This document shows positions 57,668-64,000 of a DNA stretch of 64,000 bases, in pieces; the first letter of the stretch is position 1; the number at the start of each line of letters is the position of its first letter. The notes below the pieces were generated by a model that ran no database searches, was not told the origin of the DNA, and saw nothing but the letters and a program-made list of their open reading frames with translations. Where the stretch lies: the NCBI GenBank assembly GCA_001600615.1, contig BCKK01000009.1, positions 558,156 through 622,155 on the forward strand, written 5' to 3'. Both the position numbers and the translations under genes were made by a program. Source of the DNA: Dioszegia crocea (lineage: Eukaryota; Basidiomycota; Tremellomycetes; Tremellales; Bulleribasidiaceae).

Positions 57668-58423
57668 ATGACCTCGTCCGCAAGCTCAGCCCTCGACAGG
57701 GCATTCGCGCTCGGTCGTCCCAAGTTCTCGATGTCATACTCTGAAGAAGAACCCAATCCCCTCGCAACCTGCTCGCTCTCAGCAATGACTCCCAAGATCC
57801 ACAAGAACATGTCCAGCGCGACGAAGTCATACTTGAAGACTGAGCTTGACAAAATCTCTGCATGTGCCTCCATCCTCGCACAAGCTTACGCTGGGCGATA
57901 CAGAGATCCACAAGGGAGACTCAGGGCACGACAGATTCTTGTGCAGAAGCTCAGCCAGCTGCACAAATTCGAAGATCTCAACATCAGTATGCCGCTGACC
58001 TCACCTACACACGATTGGACGGCACTCGACGGCTACGATGATCGGTGGGAGTCAGCCTGCACAGACCTAGCCAGGGAGCTGCAAGGAGAGAGTGCGCCGG
58101 ATCCACGCTACATACGTGCCGCAAGGTGCGTTGTGCCGCTCGATATGGAGCTCGCTTTTTCGGGGACGAAGCTAAATGCCTCCGGATTGAACGATCAGGA
58201 TGTCGTTGCGAGCTTTGGGGAGGCTCTGCTGAAGACGGCTCTTGGAGTGAAGGTCGAGATGGAGGCTGCCGCTTGCACAGGCAGGGGGACCAAGCGGAGG
58301 GGGGATCCTAGTGTGCAGCCCGACAGACGGTCGAAGATGTGGGGTCGCAACCAAGATGAGACCCAGGGCGACGACTCCGAAGGAAAGGATGGAGATGAGG
58401 ACTGTGAAATGACGGGATATTGA
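57668..58423 (+). CDS. Hypothetical single-exon protein, 251 residues
   Basis: An intron-free open frame in a region where most genes have several introns, preceded by a CT/CA-rich leader that ends in CCCAGAAG before the ATG. The predicted protein is soluble. An N-terminal Ser-rich part is followed by a mixed helical middle (e.g. LKTELDKISACASILAQAYA) and a segment VASFGEALLKTALGVKVEM. The C-terminus is basic then strongly acidic (GDDSEGKDGDEDCEMTGY). No known family was recognised. The lack of introns could mean retro-origin, youth or simply a small gene. Coding status rests on length and leader context only. Confidence 0.5.
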   Translation: MTSSASSALDRAFALGRPKFSMSYSEEEPNPLATCSLSAMTPKIHKNMSSATKSYLKTELDKISACASILAQAYAGRYRDPQGRLRARQILVQKLSQLHKFEDLNISMPLTSPTHDWTALDGYDDRWESACTDLARELQGESAPDPRYIRAARCVVPLDMELAFSGTKLNASGLNDQDVVASFGEALLKTALGVKVEMEAAACTGRGTKRRGDPSVQPDRRSKMWGRNQDETQGDDSEGKDGDEDCEMTGY

Positions 58424-58905
58424 GTACAGATGGAAACCGAGATGTGCATGCAAGGGACACCTTCTTATTTGGAGAGAGACGTGCTGGGTACCGATGGAGG
58501 ATACTGTATATGCATCTAGTGATCGCCGAATGTACCTCTGTAGGTGGCGGATACAGTCACAGGCTTTCTACAACATGTCAATGTGCTACTGCCACTATTC
58601 GCCACCCAACGATAACGCCGCCACTTTCCCAATGCGGCGAGTGCCGGCCGCGCCACCCGACGGAAGTATTCTCGCCCGAGGCCTTCGCGAGTGTCTTTTG
58701 ATTTGCGTCATCCCCACTATAGATTCTGTTATTCCATACCTTGCTAAGTCTAGGTAGTGCGCGTATACTACAGCGGGCAGACTCGCCACAATCAACAACG
58801 GAATCTTGAGAAATACCCACTGCGCCACTTGAAGGAATCAGGAAGAACGGATCAGCCGTACTCGCGCCTGATATTTATCGCCGCCCGCCACTTCACACTG
58901 CTCCG
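58424..58905. other. Intergenic
   Basis: About 480 bp with only short open frames. No motif, repeat or RNA gene was recognised. Confidence 0.5.
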
Positions 58906-60920
58906 ATGCAACGGCCCCTTACGCCTACCGAATTACATACGCCTTCATTAGGCAGTAGCCCTTTGTCGCCACACCGCGGAGACGTACATCTTCAAACTCC
59001 AGCTTCGAGCAGTAGGCCGACTGCCGTAAAGGTCGTTACGGAGACAATGGAGGAGGATGGTTTTAGAGGGATGAAGCGGCGGTTTGAGGAGATTGAAAGT
59101 GGGGGTGGGGATGAAGAATTGAAAGGAATGGTGCGTTAGGTTGAAGCGTGGCTGATTTTAGGTCCGGACACTTCTTACGCCTTGTATTGACGATTTGCCA
59201 TTTCTGCATCAACAATTGGCGGCGCAAAGGGAGACTATACGTACGATGCAACAACAAGCGAGGTTGTCTGAGCAATTGATGTCGATTGAAAGGTGGGTGC
59301 AGGTCTGATTGAGCTTATGGTAGATCACGCCTAGCGGCCGAGCGACAATCATGGCAGGCTACGACGCAAGCGATGCTAAAGCAGAAAGAAGAGGATATAG
59401 CCTCGGGTGTGAGGCCAAATCGGCTTTTACATTTGGATGTGGGGTATCATCAAGAGTTGGAGGCGGCAAATAAAAGGCTGGAGATGGATAATCGGTTGAT
59501 GGCGCCTAGGGTGAGTGTTGAAAGGGCCTGCTGACGGATAGTTGGCAGATACCCAAAGGCAAATCGACAAACTCGTCACTGAGTTGCAACATCTTCGATC
59601 ACACGTTGTGCTGTCTTCTCGTTTCGACAATTTCAACCCCCCTGTGCGCGAGCGTCAATCTCGATCCCCGGTCAAAAGCCACTCCACAACAATGGGCGAT
59701 GCCCGGACGGAACATCTGCTTTTGGCAGCGCGGAAAGTTAGGGCGATGCGCCAGACGGACGATCGGGTGGGGATGTTGACGCTGGAAGAGTTGAAGCGGG
59801 GCGGGGTTGTTGGGCCGGATGGAGGTGTGGGGNATTCGGAAGGGTACGGTGGTGTTTTTGAGGAGGACGAGGATAGTGAGCTTGAGGAGAAGCCTATGGT
59901 GGATCGTCGGGTCAGTTTCAGCAGAAATACGCCTGGCAAGAAGAGCCACAAGAAGAGACCACCCACGACACCTGGGAATGACGGAACGAGGCAGCCTTTG
60001 ACGACCCCTGGGGGGTCGAATTTCAATGACCTTCTTCGCGCGGCGGAGTTGGCCGTTTCGCCTATGCCCCAGTCGTCGTCAAGGGGGGACGAGCACCGGT
60101 CGAAGAAGTCGCGCAAGGGGACGGCGTGGAGTCGGACCCAGCGGATCGACGGGATGGCCGAGCCAGTGGCGGATAAGTCTGCTCTGGATTTGCTGCTGCA
60201 GGCGAGTCAGATTGATAGTGAAGGGGAGAGCGAGGTGGTGGGGTTGGCTCCGGCATTGGAGTTGAGGGATGTCATCGATCCATCTTTGGTCGACCTGCCT
60301 CGACCGAACGGACGGACTACAGCTAGTACTCCCCGACAGCGCCCACGGGGTTTGTCAAACGCTTCCGATTTGGCCACTCCCCGCAATTGGACATACCAAG
60401 AATCTCCCTTTGACGAATCTCGCGATTCATCCCCACCCCTTATGAAGCAGGAGCGCTTTGCCAGTGTTGCTCCAGCGGAAGATTTCAACTCGCCAACGGG
60501 TGCAACTGTACCTGGTTTGGGCAAATATGTGCATTTGACAAATTCCATGCCGGCCCGGCGGATGAGATCGCCATATCTAAAGTGGACAGTGGAAGAGGTG
60601 AGTAAAGGTTTGGACTAGCTGACGCCAGGACGAACTCTTGGCTAGGGCCGTGGCGATGCATGGGGAAAAATGGGATTTGGTCAGTAAAGGCGTGCCCACG
60701 AGAAGTTATCATCAAGTCAGGCAAAGGTGAGTAGGGTTTAGGCTGGGCTGACTTTAGGTGGTTGCGAAAAACAGGCGCCTTTGATAAGAAGCAGGCATTG
60801 TCTAATCTGGGTGGAGAGGTGGAGGATGATAGGGAAAGAGAGACAAGAGCGGGGAGTCCAACACCTGTGGGCGGGCCGCAGAAGGTGGGCAAGAGGAGAA
60901 TGTCCCTGCTTGGTGCTTAG
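58906..60920 (+). CDS. Coiled-coil protein with C-terminal Myb/SANT-like domain
   Basis: Multi-exon gene, ATG 58906 to stop 60918-60920. The N-terminal ~70 residues are SP/TP-rich. A coiled coil follows (about 59160-59640; e.g. QQARLSEQLMSIER and ADTQRQIDKLVTELQHLRSH). The middle is disordered, with TP/SP repeats and KKSHKKRPPTTPG. The C-terminus holds a single Myb-like unit: PYLKWTVEEDELLARAVAMH, GEKWDLVSKGVPTRSYHQVR and QRWLRKTGAF, with three regularly spaced aromatic residues as in Myb/SANT repeats. This implies a nuclear DNA- or histone-binding role, perhaps as a dimer (inference). A single N at 59833 leaves one codon undefined. Confidence 0.75.
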
Positions 60921-61248
60921 TTTGGGTTCTTTGGACAGCTTGAGTTGTATAGTAATTGCTTTGCTTGGTGGATGCACGGCCCAAGCGGTCTTCGAAGCTG
61001 CTTCTCAACTCTGGAGGAAGCATTATGATTGAGCGAATTGAGCGGTTGAGCTTTGACTTGACGCGCTCGGATTGATGCCGTCGCGTCGTCTGCACTCTTC
61101 GCACATCCTTCATACATTCCTTTGCATTCCTTCATACATCCTACAGTTTATCCCGCCTTGAATCGCATAGTGCAGACTCCAGGCATCAGCGTCCACAACA
61201 CAGGAGGAATCACTGCGATACATAGCCCAGCGCAGGGGAATCATCGCA
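60921..61248. other. Intergenic before beta-adaptin
   Basis: About 330 bp, with CATTC/TTCATACAT word repeats at 61105-61140. No gene was recognised. Confidence 0.5.
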
Positions 61249-64000
61249 ATGTCGGTCGCTCCCCCTCGAAAAGGTATGTGCCGCCTGTAGCATCCTCAGC
61301 CAGCTACATGGCTACTCCTATGGCTTACCGAGGATCGTAAGCTGACACAACAGGGGAGAACTATGAACTCCGTCAACAGCTCAACTCGGAGTATCGCGAA
61401 AAGAGAGCAGACGCAATAAAAAGGGTGATTGCGAATCATACCATTGGTAAAGATTGTAGTGGGCTGTTTCCAGATGTTGTCAAGAATATGGTGAGTCACG
61501 CTTGGAGGCTGGCGACATTTGGAACACATCAGCTATATCTCCTCCTATACCCTCATAGGGACTAGCTGACGTTACTAGCAAACAGACGACCTGGAGCAGA
61601 AGAAGCTGGTTTATCTGTATCTCATGAACTACGCAAAAACTCAGCCCGAGCTTGTCATTCTCGCCGTCAACACTTTTGTCAAGGTGAGTTCTTTACCTGT
61701 GCTCATACTTCTTCGTTCTTTGCTGATGATTTAGGACACGGCCGACCCCAACCCCCTCGTCCGAGCTCTGGCAATTCGCACCATGTCCGTCTTGCGCACT
61801 GAAAAGACTCTCGACTATCTCGCAACTCCCCTTTCACGGTGTCTACGAGACGAGAACCCTTATGTGCGCAAGACGGCAGCGCTGTGTGTGGCCAAGGTGT
61901 TTGATTTGAAGCCGGAGCTGTGTGTGGAGTATGGGTTCATAGACACGCTGAGAGACTTAGTTGGGGATGGGAATCCAATGGTGAGTACACTTCAGCTGAT
62001 AGGATCACCCTTGGCGGGATCGAAAGCTGATCAATCTTCAGGTCGTGGCCAATGCGATCGCAGCCCTTTCCGACATACACGAAGCCTCACTCCGAATGTC
62101 AGAAGCTCCCTCCGTCGATGAAGATGGCGATTCTACCCCTTCTCCCAAACCCAACGCGCACCTATTCATCATCGATCCACCTACCCTATCAAAACTTCTT
62201 GTCGCTCTCAATGAATGCTCGGAATGGGGAAGAATAGCCATCTTGAATACCCTGGCGACGTATAAGGCGGTGGATACGGAGGAGTGCGAGCAGATTTGCG
62301 AGCGAGTCATGCCGCAATTCCAGCATAACAACGCTGCGGTGGTTTTGGGGGCTGTAAAAGTGAATCACTTCATTCTGCTCAAGATCTGGGCTGATGTGTC
62401 AGGTGATAATGGTCCATATCAAAGGTGTCCAGCGGGATGATCTCTTGAAAGTCATTACGCGAAAAATGGCCCCTCCTCTAGGTAAGTTTTCCGGTGCATC
62501 AAGCCTGCTGGACAAAGCTTACCTCACTAGTGACACTCATCTCCTCACCACCTGAAGTCCAATGGGTCGCACTCCGGAATATCAATCTACTTCTACAAAA
62601 GCGCCCCGATATCCTAGCCAACGAAATGCGCGTCTTTTTTTGTAAATACAACGACCCTCCATACGTTAAAGTTGAGAAATTGGACATTATGGTCAGATTA
62701 GCGAGTGACAAGAATGTTGATACATTATTGGGAGAGTTGAAGGAGTGAGTCTAGGTTCGACAAAGCTGATAGTAGGTATGCGTCAGAGGTCGATGTAGAC
62801 TTTGTAAGGAAAGCGGTGAGGGCCATGGGCCAGGTTGCTATCAAGATTGAGTCGGCGGCGGAGCGGTGTGTGGGTGTTTTGATGGAGTTGATCGAGACGA
62901 GGGTCAGCTATGTCGTGCAGGAGGCAGTCATAGTCATCAAGGTGGGTTCCCCCTTCCACTTTCTACCTGCCCTACTCTCCATCTGCTCTCCGACCTTTCG
63001 ACTGCCCTTACACTATCTTTCATTCCCCTCTTTCATACTCTCACCAACAAGGAGTCATCTTTCCTTGCATTCCAAGTGACGAGGCAAGATGACTGACGAT
63101 GTAGGACATATTCCGAAAATACCCCCATTCGTACGAAGGCGTGATCCCTACTCTATGTGCCAATCTTGAGGAGCTAGATGAGCCAGAAGCAAAGGCTTCC
63201 TTGATTTGGATCATCGGAGAGTATGCGGAGAAGATTGAGAATGCGGATGAGCTTCTTGGGCACTTCCTGGATGCCTTCAAGGAGGAGAGCTATCAAGTGA
63301 GTAGGACAGTAGCTTCGCTAATCTCAGGTCCAACTCCAAACCCTCACTGCTATTGTCAAACTCTTCCTCAAAAAGCCCGACTCCGCTCAGGGCATAGTCC
63401 AAAAAGTCCTTCAGGCAGCCACGAAAGACTGCGACTCCCCCGATGTTCGCGACAGGGCATACATTTACTGGCGATTACTATCTTCCGATCCTGCCGCCGC
63501 CAAGTCGGTCGTCCTCTCCGTCCGACCACCCATCAGTCTACCCCAAACAACAGTCTCACCCGCTATTCTGGAAGAGCTCCTAGGCGAGATCTCGAGTTTG
63601 GCGAGTGTATACCATAAACCCGCCGCTACGTTCATTGGAAAGGGGAGATTAGGAGCGGAAGAGATGGCTAAGCGGGCAGTAGAGTAAGTTTGTGTATGAG
63701 CTAGCTGACAATTGTGTTGAAGAGGATGTCTCGCGTGAGAAGGCCCTGCAGGCTGTCATGGCTGGTCAACAAGCCGAAAATCTGCTCGATTTCGATGATG
63801 AGCCCTCGACACCCGTCGCCACGGATCGAGGTCTTATATCGAATAAGCAAATATCCTCAGCTGCCAAGGCCACAAATCCGCTCGATGAGTTGATGGACCT
63901 GTTTTCAACGGCGAGTATGGCGGCCCCAAGTCAGCCTGTGGGCGCCCCAGCGGGTGGATTTGGTGGAATGGGAGGTATGGGAATGGATTTGATGTCACCA
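61249..64000 (+). CDS. AP-1/AP-2 complex beta subunit (beta-adaptin), 3' end beyond window
   Basis: Large clathrin-adaptor subunit acting at the trans-Golgi/endosomes (AP-1) or plasma membrane (AP-2). Many exons from ATG 61249 ([18 protein letters not shown]). The trunk is unmistakable: [120 protein letters not shown] and [19 protein letters not shown]. It is followed by a hinge with a clathrin-box-like NLLDFDDEP. The appendage domain is cut off at 64000. In fungi AP-1 and AP-2 beta are separate paralogues, and the trunk does not tell which this is by eye. Confidence 0.94.

Noticed and set aside
59833..59833. Single N as a possible frameshift in the Myb-domain gene
   Set aside because: The frame is open on both sides with the N counted as one base, so it is only an ambiguous call.
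1..64000. CRISPR arrays, prophage, bacterial operons, intact transposons, tRNA genes
   Set aside because: The window is a spliced fungal nuclear sequence. No regular repeat-spacer array, transposase/integrase or cloverleaf with matching A and B boxes was found by eye; a tRNAscan or RepeatMasker run would settle the last two.

Overview
This is a eukaryotic, protein-dense nuclear segment of a basidiomycete fungus, most likely a tremellomycete (Cryptococcus/Kwoniella/Saitozyma-like). Evidence: almost every gene is cut by many short introns (about 35-65 nt) with GTRNGT donors and a CTGAC/CTGAT/CTAAC branch sequence a few bases before a YAG acceptor. Genes are tightly packed on both strands, and the products are fungal or pan-eukaryotic housekeeping proteins. 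There are two ambiguity stretches: a 111-nt N run at 30211-30321 inside a formin proline tract and a single N at 59833. No tRNA, rRNA, CRISPR or intact transposon was seen.

Layout. 0.7-5.6 kb: 14-3-3 protein, a UPF0538 (C2orf76-like) protein and Tim54, all plus strand. 5.8-10.4 kb: a secreted PAN-like cysteine protein (minus), a gene-poor stretch with small repeats, then a tandem segmental duplication holding two small Ser/Thr-rich single-TM proteins. Each has a matching promoter made of ~100-bp repeats carrying ACGCGT boxes, and a relic of the neighbouring ABC transporter 3' exon lies between the copies. 10.4-16.5 kb: a full-length ABCA-type transporter (minus), divergent from a PITSLRE kinase (CDK11-like). 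19.4-25.4 kb: an Stf2/HABP4-like protein, LSM7 (minus) divergent from SRP68 (plus), and a four-TM Sur7/PalI-like protein (minus). 25.8-28.2 kb: glutamate decarboxylase (14 exons). 28.3-33.7 kb: a formin (minus). 34.2-41.1 kb: a 2190-residue membrane/coiled-coil protein of unknown function, assembled here from seven exons. 41.5-46.0 kb: a TKL-like kinase with a C-terminal C1-type zinc finger, convergent with a GPI-anchored-looking GH16 glucanase built of micro-exons.

47.6-57.0 kb: three related genes coding for an F-box-like motif followed by an XPA/Rad14 C-terminal-like segment. A 1-acylglycerol-3-phosphate acyltransferase and glia maturation factor lie between the first and second. 57.7-64 kb: a single-exon unknown protein, a coiled-coil protein with a terminal Myb/SANT domain, and the 5' part of an AP-1/AP-2 beta-adaptin that runs off the window.

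Functional themes are mixed, as expected for a eukaryotic chromosome. They include actin and secretion (formin, GMF, SRP68, beta-adaptin), membrane lipid and transport (ABCA, AGPAT), RNA metabolism (LSM7, CDK11), mitochondrial import (Tim54) and cell-wall remodelling (GH16). The least explained and most interesting parts are the 7.9-10.5 kb duplication with its repeat promoters, the F-box/XPA-like trio, and the giant coiled-coil membrane protein.
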